Of a stretch of 51,528 bases of DNA, positions 16,467 through 24,712 are shown piece after piece. Numbering within the stretch: position 1 is the first letter of the stretch; each line of letters starts with the position of its first letter. The DNA lies in assembly GCA_964370435.1 (NCBI GenBank), contig CAYJJG010000011.1, forward strand, positions 1 to 51,528, given 5' to 3'. The DNA is from CALVGQ01 sp964370435. GTDB taxonomy: Bacteria; Bacillota_I; Bacilli_A; Erysipelotrichales; Erysipelotrichaceae. Below the pieces are notes generated by a model, which saw only the letters and a program-made list of their open reading frames with translations, ran no database searches and was not told the origin of the DNA. The position numbers and the translations under genes are program-made.

Positions 16467-17660
16467 TTGAAAATAAAAGTAGCGATATTATTTGGTGGAG
16501 AATCTGTTGAGCATGAGGTGAGTATTATTTCAGCTATTCAAGCGATGAATGCATGCGATCAAGAGAAATTGGAGGTTATTCCACTTTATGTTTCTAAAGA
16601 AAGAGAAATTCATTATTTTGAAGCTATTCCTACTGCTGAAATGTTTAGTTCCTTAGAGGTATTGAAGAAAAAGCAACCCAAAGTTACCCTAGTTAAAAAG
16701 GACAATACAGTGTATATTAAACCACTGAAGTTTGATCTATTTAAAAGAGAAGTAGTTACTATTGATGTAGCTATTCCAATTATGCATGGTACTAATGGAG
16801 AAGATGGAACGATTCAAGGGTTATTAGAGATGCTTAAATTACCTTATGCAGGCTGTGATGTAGTTGCGGCAGCATGTGGACAAGATAAAGTAATGATGAA
16901 ACATATTCTTGAAAATAGTGGACTTCCTATATGTCCGTGGACATGGGTGTATGCACATCAATTTGAACAAGAAAAGAGTAGTGTACTAAAGAAAGTTGAA
17001 AAAATTGGTTATCCAGTGATTGTTAAGCCAGCATGTTTGGGTTCTAGTATAGGTATCGAAATTGCCCATAATGAAGAAGAATTAATAGAGGCAATAAAAG
17101 AATCAAGTCAGTATGATGCTAAAGTAGTTATCGAGGGTATGATTCAAAATTTAAGGGAAATTAATTGCTCGGTATTGGGCGATATATATGAAGCTAAAGC
17201 CAGCGTATTAGAGGAAGTTGGAACAGCAGATAGTGAATTTTTAGATTATAAAGCAAAATACTTAAATGGTGGAAAAGGCGGAAGCAAAGCAAGCAAAGGT
17301 GCTAAAGCTTATGGTTGTAAATCTGGTGGTATGGCGAGTACAGCTAGAATGGTTCCAGCACCATTAGATAAAAAGGAAACTAATAAAATTAAATCATTAG
17401 CATTAAAAACATTTAGTGTTATGGGGGCAAGTGGAGTTTGTCGTATTGATTTTATGATGGATAATGAAACTAAAAAAATCTATGTAAATGAAATTAATAC
17501 TATACCAGGATCGTTGGCATTTTATTTATGGCAAGAAGAAAATGTGGATTTTACTGCATTAATGGATGCTCTAATTAAACAAGCTGTTTCAAGACAAAGA
17601 AGAAGAGAAAAAACAATTACTTCTTTTGATACTAATATTTTAGAAAACTACAAAGGTTAA
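16467..17660 (+). CDS. ddl: D-alanine--D-alanine ligase with a Gly/Lys/Ser-rich loop
   Basis: A 397-residue ATP-grasp ligase joining two D-alanines for the peptidoglycan stem. Visible are the N-terminal VAILFGGESVEHEVS, IMHGTNGEDGTIQGLLEM, YAGCDVVAAACGQDKVMMK, the ATP-binding VIVKPACLGSSIGIE, and the metal-binding end VNEINTIPGSLAFYLW. After DYKAKYL an unusual low-complexity stretch (about 268-292, with GGKGGSKASKGAKAYG) replaces the usual omega-loop before MVPAP. I recall similar inserts in some clostridial ligases. The start is TTG 16467 with AAGGAG 8 bases upstream. GTG 16458 lies inside that site. A TATAAT at 16436-16441 is the likely -10. A D-Ala-D-Lac or D-Ala-D-Ser ligase cannot be fully excluded. 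Confidence 0.9.
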   Translation: MKIKVAILFGGESVEHEVSIISAIQAMNACDQEKLEVIPLYVSKEREIHYFEAIPTAEMFSSLEVLKKKQPKVTLVKKDNTVYIKPLKFDLFKREVVTIDVAIPIMHGTNGEDGTIQGLLEMLKLPYAGCDVVAAACGQDKVMMKHILENSGLPICPWTWVYAHQFEQEKSSVLKKVEKIGYPVIVKPACLGSSIGIEIAHNEEELIEAIKESSQYDAKVVIEGMIQNLREINCSVLGDIYEAKASVLEEVGTADSEFLDYKAKYLNGGKGGSKASKGAKAYGCKSGGMASTARMVPAPLDKKETNKIKSLALKTFSVMGASGVCRIDFMMDNETKKIYVNEINTIPGSLAFYLWQEENVDFTALMDALIKQAVSRQRRREKTITSFDTNILENYKG

Positions 17661-17718
17661 ACTTGAAATTATTTAAGTTTTATTAATAATAAACGTAAAA
17701 AATATCGGAGGATAATGT

Positions 17719-18444
17719 ATGGTTGAAGTATGTTGTGGGTGTGTGGAAGATTGTATTGTTGCGCAAGCAGGTGGAGCTGATCGTATCGAGTTAAATAGTG
17801 CTTTACAGTTAGGTGGATTAACGCCTAGTGTAGCTTCACTAAAGCTAGCTAAACAAAAAGTAAATATACCGATAGTAGCAATGGTTAGGCCACGCTCATC
17901 GGGATTTTGTTATAGCGAAATCGAAAAAGATGTAATGTTTGATGACGCTAAGATACTTTTAGAAGCTGGGGCTGATGGTTTAGCTTTTGGTTTTTTAAGT
18001 GAAGATGGCACCGTTGATGAACAAAACACAGCTAAAATGTGCGACTTAATTCATAGCTATAATAAAGAGGCTGTGTATCATCGTGCATTTGACTGCACTG
18101 TTGATCCAATAGCAGCTATGGATGCTTTAGTGGCATGTAAGGTAGACCGTGTTTTAACGAGTGGACAATATGAGTTGGCACCTGAGGGTATAGCTATGTT
18201 GAAACATTTAAGTGAGCTATATAAAGGTAAAATTGAACTCCTTGCAGGAGCTGGTGTTAATGAAACTAATGCTGCTAAGATTATGAAGGAAGCCAACATC
18301 ACACAAGTACATTCTTCATGCAAGGTTTGGCTAACTGATGATACTAGCATCAAGACGAAAAGTAATAATCAAGAAGGTGAAAAATACGATGTTGCGGATT
18401 TAGAAAAAGTAAAGCTTTTAGTTCGAGCAACGAAGTTAGTTTAG
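17719..18444 (+). CDS. cutC: CutC family protein (copper homeostasis)
   Basis: A 241-residue TIM-barrel protein that matches CutC along its length: VEVCCGCVEDCIVAQAGGADRIELNSALQLGGLTPS at the start, IVAMVRPRSSGFCYSE, GADGLAFGFLSEDGTVD, VYHRAFDC and RVLTSGQ. The family was named for copper tolerance in E. coli but its true biochemical role remains unclear. GGAGG lies 8 bases before the ATG. The GNAT gene follows by 10 bases and is likely co-transcribed. Confidence 0.93.
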   Translation: MVEVCCGCVEDCIVAQAGGADRIELNSALQLGGLTPSVASLKLAKQKVNIPIVAMVRPRSSGFCYSEIEKDVMFDDAKILLEAGADGLAFGFLSEDGTVDEQNTAKMCDLIHSYNKEAVYHRAFDCTVDPIAAMDALVACKVDRVLTSGQYELAPEGIAMLKHLSELYKGKIELLAGAGVNETNAAKIMKEANITQVHSSCKVWLTDDTSIKTKSNNQEGEKYDVADLEKVKLLVRATKLV

Positions 18445-18454
18445 GAGGTACAAG

Positions 18455-19012
18455 ATGGATGTTATTATAAATATAGAAAATGCCTGTTTAAAGACGGATA
18501 GATTAATACTACGTCCTTGGAAAAAAGAAGATTTAAATGATTTTTATGAATATGCATCTATGCCTGGTGTTGGTGAAATGGCAGGTTGGAAACATCATCA
18601 GTCAATTTCAATGAGTGAAGTTATTTTGAATTATTTTATTGCAAAAAAGGAAGTTTTTGCTATAGAATATAAAGAAAATAATAAAGTAATTGGATCAATA
18701 GGACTACATTTATCATGGGCTAATCAAGATTTTAGATATCAAAATCTTAAAGTTAAAGAAGTTGGTTATGTCCTATCTAAAGATTATTGGGGCCAGGGTA
18801 TTATGGTTGAAGCCTTAACAGCTATGATGACTTATTGTTTTGATGAATTAAAATTAGAGGCGCTATCTACAGCACATTTTACAATGAATGCGCAATCACA
18901 AAGAGTAATCGAAAAATGTGGATTTGAATTTGTAAAAGATAGTGAATATTATGTAAGTGCTCTAGAGGAAACTTATCAGGACAAAAAATACATTCTAATC
19001 AATAAAAAATAA
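18455..19012 (+). CDS. GNAT family N-acetyltransferase (RimJ/RimL type)
   Basis: A 185-residue acetyltransferase. It opens LKTDRLILRPWKKEDLNDFYEY, typical of the RimJ/RimL group. It has GYVLSKDYWGQGIMVEAL, the acetyl-CoA-binding loop, and ends with NAQSQRVIEKCGFEFV. It transfers acetyl from acetyl-CoA to an amine of a protein or small molecule, and the substrate is unknown. GGAGG lies 6 bases before the ATG. It is the last gene of the cutC operon. Confidence 0.9.
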   Translation: MDVIINIENACLKTDRLILRPWKKEDLNDFYEYASMPGVGEMAGWKHHQSISMSEVILNYFIAKKEVFAIEYKENNKVIGSIGLHLSWANQDFRYQNLKVKEVGYVLSKDYWGQGIMVEALTAMMTYCFDELKLEALSTAHFTMNAQSQRVIEKCGFEFVKDSEYYVSALEETYQDKKYILINKK

Positions 19013-19049
19013 ACTCATGTTTATAAAGAAACTTTATAATTATCTATGC

Positions 19050-19084
19050 AAAAGGACGATATCATAGCGATATACGTCTTTTTA
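19050..19084 (+). terminator. Terminator after the cutC-GNAT operon
   Basis: Imperfect 13-base stem (aaaaggacgatatc / gatatacgtctttt, two single-base bulges) with a short loop and a T-run. Confidence 0.6.
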
Positions 19085-19175
19085 TATAGTAGCTATTACT
19101 TGTATAGCATCAATCAAGTGCTTTTAAGCAATTCTTTTATAGTTTCTTATCGATTGAAGAACTATCATAATTGAA

Positions 19176-19195
19176 ATCAATATTGATGGTATAAT
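19176..19195 (+). promoter_or_regulatory. Extended -10 promoter adjoining a perfect palindrome
   Basis: TGG-TATAAT (19187-19195) is an extended -10 element. Directly upstream and sharing its T, 19176-19187 is the perfect 12-base palindrome ATCAATATTGAT. The nearest -35-like TTGAAA (19171-19176) is too close (13 bases), so the palindrome takes the place of the spacer and could be an operator for the VTC operon. Confidence 0.5.
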
Positions 19196-19282
19196 AAAAA
19201 AAGAAGTAAATTCAAGATTTTTAGGTATGTTTAAGGTTATAGTTGTGTAATAATCGTATGATTCATAAAAGGAGTGATAAGT

Positions 19283-20008
19283 ATGGTAACAACGAATTTT
19301 AAAAGATATGAACTTAAATATAAACTAACTAAAGAACAATACGGGTTGCTTATAACTGCAATGCCAAATGAAATGCAACTAGACCAATATGGACGACATA
19401 AAATTTCTAATATTTATTTTGATACTGAGGATTATAGAGTAATAAGACACTCTTTAGAAAAACCGAAGTATAAAGAAAAACTTCGTATTCGCTGTTATGG
19501 TGAACCTAGTGAGAGTACTATTGTTTTTATAGAACTTAAAAAGAAATTCAATGGGATAGTCTATAAAAGAAGGGTTTATTCAGAGCAAAGCAAAGTTTTT
19601 TCCTATCTATGTACTGGTGAAAAGACAGTTGAGCAATCACAGATACTTCGTGAGATTGATTATTTCAAAAAAAGCTATGATGAAATAAAGCCAAAAGTAT
19701 ATCTATCTTATGAAAGGGAAGCTTTTTTCTCTACGCTAGATGAAAACTTTAGGCTAACATTCGATTTTAACATTAGGGCACGAAGCAGTGATGTTTCACT
19801 TTTTAGCAGTGATGATGATATGGAAGTTTTGCCTACTAACTATGTTCTACTTGAGGTGAAAACAGTTAGGGGACTACCCAATTGGTTTTTGCAGTTTTTA
19901 GGTGATAATAAAATTTATAAAACTTCATTTTCTAAGTATGGAACAGCATATCAGACATACTTTATGCCACAATTTATAAGCAGTATAAGGAGGTCAAATA
20001 ATGTTTAA
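19283..20008 (+). CDS. VTC domain protein (polyphosphate-polymerase-like)
   Basis: A 241-residue protein of the VTC-domain family, whose yeast member Vtc4 makes polyphosphate from ATP in a basic tunnel. The tunnel strands can be seen: FKRYELKYKL at the start, SNIYFDTEDY, KEKLRIRCYG, FIELKKKFNGIVYKRR, KPKVYLSYEREAF, RLTFDFNIRAR, VLLEVKT and a closing SKYGTAY. The basic and acidic residues expected for phosphate and metal contact are therefore present. AAAGGAG lies 8 bases before ATG 19283. GTG 19274 lies inside that site. It overlaps the DUF4956 gene by 8 bases. Bacterial VTC proteins of this operon type have no clear demonstrated product, so polyphosphate synthesis is an inference. Confidence 0.9.
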   Translation: MVTTNFKRYELKYKLTKEQYGLLITAMPNEMQLDQYGRHKISNIYFDTEDYRVIRHSLEKPKYKEKLRIRCYGEPSESTIVFIELKKKFNGIVYKRRVYSEQSKVFSYLCTGEKTVEQSQILREIDYFKKSYDEIKPKVYLSYEREAFFSTLDENFRLTFDFNIRARSSDVSLFSSDDDMEVLPTNYVLLEVKTVRGLPNWFLQFLGDNKIYKTSFSKYGTAYQTYFMPQFISSIRRSNNV

Positions 20009-20693
20009 TGATATATTCGCCGGAATTTTCAACACAACTTCAACGTTGGATATTTCTTTTGAAAACTTTTTTATTTGCATGATAACAGCTATAGTTTTAG
20101 GTGTTTTTATAGCAAAAATCTATTCTTTTAAAGAAAAAAGCTCTAAAGGATTTGTAGTTACTTTAGCACTTTTGCCGATATCGGTTACTATGGTTATCAT
20201 TATGGTAAATGGAAATATTGGTGCAGGTGTTGCTGTTGCGGGGGCATTTAGTTTAGTGCGTTTTCGCTCAATGCCAGGGACGGCAAAGGAAATTATTGCT
20301 ATTTTTACTGCAATGTGTACAGGGCTTACAATTGGGATGGGATACATTGCATTCGCAGTAGTCTTTTCTGTTATTGCCTGTATCTTTGCATTAATTTTAA
20401 ATATTTCAAATTTTGCAGAAGAAAAAGAAAATGGTGCTCGCACACTGCATGTTACTATTCCGGAAAATCTTAATTATACTAATGTTTTTGATGATATCTT
20501 CAAAGTATTTACTAGAAAGTCAAAATTAATATCGGCGAAAACAACAGCTATGTGTAGTCTTTTCAAGCTAACTTATGAAATTGAGCTCATTGATACAGAT
20601 CTTGAAAAACAGTTTATTGATGAACTAAGGTGTAGAAATGGGAACTTGGAAATTATAATTGGCGCACACGAGTCATTTATAAATGGACTATAG
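20001..20693 (+). CDS. DUF4956 membrane protein
   Basis: A 230-residue protein with about four membrane segments between residues 20 and 135. The conserved GNIGAGVAVAGAFSLVRFRSMPGTAKEI loop (about 72-99) is the family hallmark. A cytoplasmic alpha/beta tail of about 90 residues follows. DUF4956 genes are regular neighbours of VTC-domain genes and of CotH-like kinases in Bacillota. The ATG lies inside the end of the VTC gene with GGAGG 8 bases upstream, so expression is tightly coupled. Function is unknown. A channel or membrane partner for the VTC protein is an inference. Confidence 0.9.
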   Translation: MFNDIFAGIFNTTSTLDISFENFFICMITAIVLGVFIAKIYSFKEKSSKGFVVTLALLPISVTMVIIMVNGNIGAGVAVAGAFSLVRFRSMPGTAKEIIAIFTAMCTGLTIGMGYIAFAVVFSVIACIFALILNISNFAEEKENGARTLHVTIPENLNYTNVFDDIFKVFTRKSKLISAKTTAMCSLFKLTYEIELIDTDLEKQFIDELRCRNGNLEIIIGAHESFINGL

Positions 20694-20706
20694 AAAGGAC
20701 CATGAT

Positions 20707-22185
20707 ATGAAAAAACACATAACAATTTTAATAGCATTAACGATGCTCTTATTAGCTGGTTGTAACACGACAACTAGCGATAACGATACTACAATAGATT
20801 ATGATTATAACCAACAAGAACAAGCTACCACTCAACCTGATACTGCCATTGAAACAAGCACAGATAGTGTAATGAATACAGCTATACCAGTTTATTCCAC
20901 TGAGAATCATTTAAGTGATTTAGCTGAAAGTACTCTATTTTTTGATGGCGAAGAAATTTTGATTACTGCGAGTGGGACTTATGAATTCACAGGCGATTAC
21001 TCTAGTAGCACTATTACAGTAAATGTTAATAAAGATACCGATGATGGAATTGTATATATAGTGCTAAATAATGCAAATATTGAAAGTGAATCAGGAACAC
21101 CGATAAATATTATTGAAGCTAAAGATGTGGTAATAGTTCTTGAAGGCGAAAACAGTGTAACTCAAGGTGAAATCACTACAACCGACACAGAATTCCCTTC
21201 TGCTGCAATTTACTCAAAAGCAGATACAGTTATCACAGGTGATGGAATTTTGAATGTGACAACAGGGTATCAAGATGGAATTAATAGTCGTGATGACCTA
21301 GTAATAGAAGGTGCTACAATTATAGTGAATGCAGTTGAAGATGGAATTGTTGGTAAGGATTTCCTTGCTATTTCACAGAGCAACCTTACTGTAACAGCTG
21401 GGAAAGATGGACTAAAAACATCCAATTCACAAGAACTTGATAAAGGGAATATCATTATTATCAGTGGTAATTTTACAATTGATGCTCAAAATGATGGTAT
21501 TAGTTCTGATCAAATTTTACAAATTGATGGAGGAACATTTAATATCACCAGTGGTGGAGGTTTTGTTGAGGTTTTAAATGAAATCACTCAAGGTGAAGGA
21601 GCAGGTGATACTGTTCAAGCAACGGATTTATTAGAAGATAGTATGAAAAGTCTTAAAGCGCTTAATTTAATAGTGAATGATGGAAATTTTACAATTTCTT
21701 CTTATGAAGATGCCATTCATGCTAATCACAATTTAACAATAAATGGCGGCACTTTTGTTATTGTTTCAGGTGATGATGCGGTTCATGCTGATGTTGATTT
21801 AGTGATAAATGATATAGATCTAATTGTTGAAGATGCCTATGAGGGTATTGAAGGGTCAACGATTACTATAAATGGCGGGGATATTACCATAAATGTACTT
21901 GATGATGCTATCAATGCAGGAAGTGAAACAGGCTACGTAAAAATTACAGATGGAACAATTTCGCTTAAAGCTCAAGGTGATGGGATTGACTCTAATGGTG
22001 ATTTAACTATAGAAGGCGGGGAAATCATTATTGAGGTTAATGCAATTTATGCAGGTGGAGATAGTGAGCTTGATGTGACAGGTCTATATAGCATTTCAGG
22101 CGGAACAGTAGTTGATGAAAACGGAAATGAAGTAAGTCCACTTACTGAGCGTGGTCAGCAGCAACAAAGACCTAATAGACCTTAA
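20707..22185 (+). CDS. Beta-helix carbohydrate-binding lipoprotein (Cthe_2159-like)
   Basis: A 492-residue lipoprotein. Residues 1-20 are a signal peptide with lipobox LLAGC. A Thr/Asp/Gln-rich linker follows (to about 60). The rest is a right-handed beta-helix of short repeats built on DGI-type turns (DGINSRDDLVIEGA, DGIVGKDFLAIS, DGISSDQILQIDGG, DAIHANHNLTINGG, DAINAGSETGYVKI, DGIDSNGDLTIEGG). This matches the carbohydrate-binding family of Clostridium thermocellum Cthe_2159, which binds acidic polysaccharide and calcium. The C-terminus is Gln/Arg/Pro-rich. ATG 20707 has AAAGGA upstream. A frame from 20683 reaches back into the DUF4956 gene. It completes the VTC/DUF4956 operon and would be the extracellular component. 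Confidence 0.87.
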   Translation: MKKHITILIALTMLLLAGCNTTTSDNDTTIDYDYNQQEQATTQPDTAIETSTDSVMNTAIPVYSTENHLSDLAESTLFFDGEEILITASGTYEFTGDYSSSTITVNVNKDTDDGIVYIVLNNANIESESGTPINIIEAKDVVIVLEGENSVTQGEITTTDTEFPSAAIYSKADTVITGDGILNVTTGYQDGINSRDDLVIEGATIIVNAVEDGIVGKDFLAISQSNLTVTAGKDGLKTSNSQELDKGNIIIISGNFTIDAQNDGISSDQILQIDGGTFNITSGGGFVEVLNEITQGEGAGDTVQATDLLEDSMKSLKALNLIVNDGNFTISSYEDAIHANHNLTINGGTFVIVSGDDAVHADVDLVINDIDLIVEDAYEGIEGSTITINGGDITINVLDDAINAGSETGYVKITDGTISLKAQGDGIDSNGDLTIEGGEIIIEVNAIYAGGDSELDVTGLYSISGGTVVDENGNEVSPLTERGQQQQRPNRP

Positions 22186-22402
22186 GGTATTAGTTTTGAT
22201 AGGGTAATGAATATAAAGTGTACCTAATTTAAAATTTGTGTGCTCAGCTTTTAATCAAATACAGTATATGGCTTAATTTATATTGATGTAGATTGAAAGA
22301 TAGCATAATAGATGTTACGATTTAATTATTAAAGAGTAGGACAAGATTAAATAGCTTTATTTAGCATAATTAATCTTTAATTAAATAAAGAGGGACACGA
22401 AT

Positions 22403-22699
22403 ATGAAACAGATAAAAAAATTATCGAAAAAACAAAGGAAAATGCTTGATCGTGTTCATATAATTTTAGGGGTATGTTTGATTGTATTTGGCTTCCTTAT
22501 GTATACAGAGATTGTAGATTATGTTTTTGCAGGATTGATGGCTTTTGTGGTTTCTGTTATGGGCCTATTTGCTGCAGGCATAGATTTTATCGATAGAAAC
22601 CAACATTTTAGAGGCTATCTTTACTTTGTATTAGGTATAATAGGGATAGGGGCACTTATATTTACAGCCTATTTTATAAGTGTAGTTAGATACTTTTAG
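22403..22699 (+). CDS. Small membrane protein, unknown function
   Basis: A 98-residue protein with a Lys/Arg-rich N-terminus (KQIKKLSKKQRKML) and three hydrophobic segments (about 20-39, 45-62 and 73-94). GAGGGA lies 8 bases before the ATG. I do not recognise the family. It stands alone between the VTC operon and a convergent HAD gene. The 217 bases upstream hold no hairpin or clear promoter, only scattered AT-rich -10-like sites. Confidence 0.75.
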   Translation: MKQIKKLSKKQRKMLDRVHIILGVCLIVFGFLMYTEIVDYVFAGLMAFVVSVMGLFAAGIDFIDRNQHFRGYLYFVLGIIGIGALIFTAYFISVVRYF

Positions 22700-22716
22700 A
22701 TTATATGTTATAAATG

Positions 22717-22760
22717 AAAAACTGAAACTCTTTTATGTATACAAAGTTTCAGTTTTTTTT
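22717..22760. terminator. Bidirectional terminator
   Basis: A 13-base perfect stem (aaaaactgaaact / agtttcagttttt) with a 15-base loop. A T-run follows on the plus strand, and A-rich flanking serves the minus-strand HAD gene ending at 22765. Confidence 0.85.
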
Positions 22761-22764
22761 AAGT

Positions 22765-23628
22765 TTAATTTGTGTTATGAATGATCTTAATTAATTGGTG
22801 ATAAACACCATCTTCTTCGGGTTCAGCTATAAAGTGATTAGTTTTCTCTAGTATAGCTTTATGTGCTGATTTAGGTGCATAATTATTAGAAAAAGTATTG
22901 AACATACTTAAATCATTCAAACTGTCACCAAATATAGCGATTTCTTCTTCTTTAATTTGATATTTATGTGCAAGCTCTAATACAGCTAAGGCTTTATTTG
23001 AGTTGCTTTGGACTATTTCAATGAAAAAATCATAAGAATTTGAAACATCAATGCCTGTTATGGTTTTGATTTCATTGAGACATTGTTCCATATTATTAAG
23101 GATTTGGATATCCAATTTTAAGATTGGAATAGCTTGGTTGATTAAATCTTCTACACTGTTAATTTGAATATAATCGGTTAAATAAACTTCTTTGTTTAAC
23201 ATTGGGATAGCCAAGTCTTCTTTAGTTAAAGTACGATTAAGTATAGTTGAGAAATAGCGAAGTAAGTTGTTGTATTGATTATCTTTAGTTAAGGTGGCAT
23301 AGCGATGATTATTACTATAATAAGTTAAAGTATGATCATATTTACTTAATATTGCAACTATGTCTCTAAGTTTTTGGTTGTTGAAACCATGTAATGAAGT
23401 TGTATTATCTAAATATCGTGTTTCATGTCCACCATTTAAAATTAAGTCAAAATTAAAACTATAGGTGTCTAATAATGCTTTAGTATTGCCGTAACTTCTT
23501 CCTGTAGCAATCACAAAGCGTATATTATGATCAGATAATGATTTTAACAAGGTTACTGTTTTTTCTGATAATTTTTGAGAAGCAGGTACTAGGGTTCCAT
23601 CTAAATCACATGCAATTAATTTAATCAT
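22765..23628 (-). CDS. Cof-type HAD-IIB family hydrolase
   Basis: A 287-residue phosphatase. Motif I is ACDLDGTLVP (Asp8, Asp10), motif II is around VIATGRSYG, and motif IV is IFGDSLNDLSMF. The cap domain spans about 85-195. AAAGGA lies 8 bases before the ATG. It is divergent from deoD, sharing a 143-base upstream region. Substrate is unknown. Confidence 0.92.
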   Translation of the reverse strand: MIKLIACDLDGTLVPASQKLSEKTVTLLKSLSDHNIRFVIATGRSYGNTKALLDTYSFNFDLILNGGHETRYLDNTTSLHGFNNQKLRDIVAILSKYDHTLTYYSNNHRYATLTKDNQYNNLLRYFSTILNRTLTKEDLAIPMLNKEVYLTDYIQINSVEDLINQAIPILKLDIQILNNMEQCLNEIKTITGIDVSNSYDFFIEIVQSNSNKALAVLELAHKYQIKEEEIAIFGDSLNDLSMFNTFSNNYAPKSAHKAILEKTNHFIAEPEEDGVYHQLIKIIHNTN

Positions 23629-23715
23629 AATATAAATCCTTTCTTACCTTTAATAGTACTAAGGGGAGTCATTAATGTCAATTTTAATGTACATAAAAAA
23701 TAGGTAAGTTGTAAA

Positions 23716-23744
23716 TTGAAAGAATATAGTGTTCGTGATATACT
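23716..23744 (+). promoter_or_regulatory. Promoter of deoD
   Basis: TTGAAA (23716-23721), 17 bases, TATACT (23739-23744). It lies 27 bases before the start codon. Confidence 0.85.
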
Positions 23745-23771
23745 TTTAAGGTAATAAAAGGAGGACTATTG

Positions 23772-24479
23772 ATGTCAACACCACATAACGCAGCAGTTAA
23801 AGGGCAAATTGCAAAAACCGTTTTAATGCCAGGAGATCCACTACGTGCAAAGTTTATTGCCGACACTTTTTTAGAAAATCCAGTAGAGTTTAATACCGTA
23901 AGAAATATGTTTGGATATACAGGGACTTATAAAGGCAAAGAAATTTCAGTTATGGGTTCAGGAATGGGGATGCCAAGTATTGGTATTTATTCTTATGAAT
24001 TATATACAGTATATGATGTAGAAAGTATTATTCGTATTGGTTCTGCAGGGGCATATAAAGCAGAGTTAGATTTATACCAAGTAGTATTAGGTTCAAGTGC
24101 TTTTAGTGAATCTACTTATGCTAAAACAGCATATGGTTATGAAGAAGATAATATTAAACCAACACAAAGTTTAAATGATAAAATTAAAGCTTGTGCTGAA
24201 AAGTTAGCTATACCAGTAAGTGAAGTAATTATTCATTCATCAGATGTATTTTATCGTGACGGTGATTACATTCAAGGTTTAGTTGATAACCATGGAGTAG
24301 ACTGTGTTGAAATGGAAAGCTTTGCATTGTTTGCGAATGCTAAAAAGTTAAATAAAAAAGCAGCATGTTTATTAACTATTTCAGATAATCTTATTACTCA
24401 TGAGGCAACAACTGCAGAAGAAAGACAAAATAGTTTTACTAATATGATGAAAGTTGCATTAGAAACTGTTGTTGAATAA
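23772..24479 (+). CDS. deoD: Purine nucleoside phosphorylase, DeoD type
   Basis: A 235-residue enzyme of purine salvage that cleaves purine (deoxy)nucleosides with phosphate to base and (deoxy)ribose-1-phosphate. The active-site residues of the hexameric bacterial class are in their usual places: His5, MPGDPLRAK with Gly21 and Arg25, Arg44, RIGSAG with Arg88, VEMES for the sugar, and ISDNL with the base-binding Asp. GGAGG lies 7 bases before ATG 23772. The in-frame TTG just upstream is less likely. It is monocistronic between a clear promoter and a strong terminator. Confidence 0.96.
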   Translation: MSTPHNAAVKGQIAKTVLMPGDPLRAKFIADTFLENPVEFNTVRNMFGYTGTYKGKEISVMGSGMGMPSIGIYSYELYTVYDVESIIRIGSAGAYKAELDLYQVVLGSSAFSESTYAKTAYGYEEDNIKPTQSLNDKIKACAEKLAIPVSEVIIHSSDVFYRDGDYIQGLVDNHGVDCVEMESFALFANAKKLNKKAACLLTISDNLITHEATTAEERQNSFTNMMKVALETVVE

Positions 24480-24488
24480 TAAATTAAG

Positions 24489-24514
24489 AACTACACTTTA
24501 AAGTGTAGTTTTTT
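24489..24514 (+). terminator. Terminator of deoD
   Basis: A perfect palindromic stem (aactacacttt / aaagtgtagtt) followed by T-rich sequence. Confidence 0.88.
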
Positions 24515-24712
24515 AATGCTTTTTGTAGATAGAGAGTATTTATTTTTGCAAATCGCATACCAACATAGTAAAATAGGGTAGATTACGTAAACTATATGAA
24601 GTAAAAATTAAAGTAGAATAGTGTAAAATAGCTCATAGTAAATCTGACATTGAGGATAAGGGGCTATTGATTAAGGATTTGTTTATACCGTAACAAGAAA
24701 GGGCAGAATTGT

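Noticed and set aside
10862..17660. A van-type glycopeptide resistance cluster (MurF-like ligase, ABC exporter, Ddl-like ligase)
   Set aside because: The genes are in separate transcription units on both strands. No VanX, VanH, VanT, VanY or VanRS-like gene is present between 10 and 18 kb.
19274..19282. GTG 19274 as start of the VTC gene, and comparable upstream starts at 16458, 31634, 32414 and 48767
   Set aside because: Each of these codons lies inside or next to the purine-rich ribosome binding site that serves a better-spaced ATG or TTG a few codons later.
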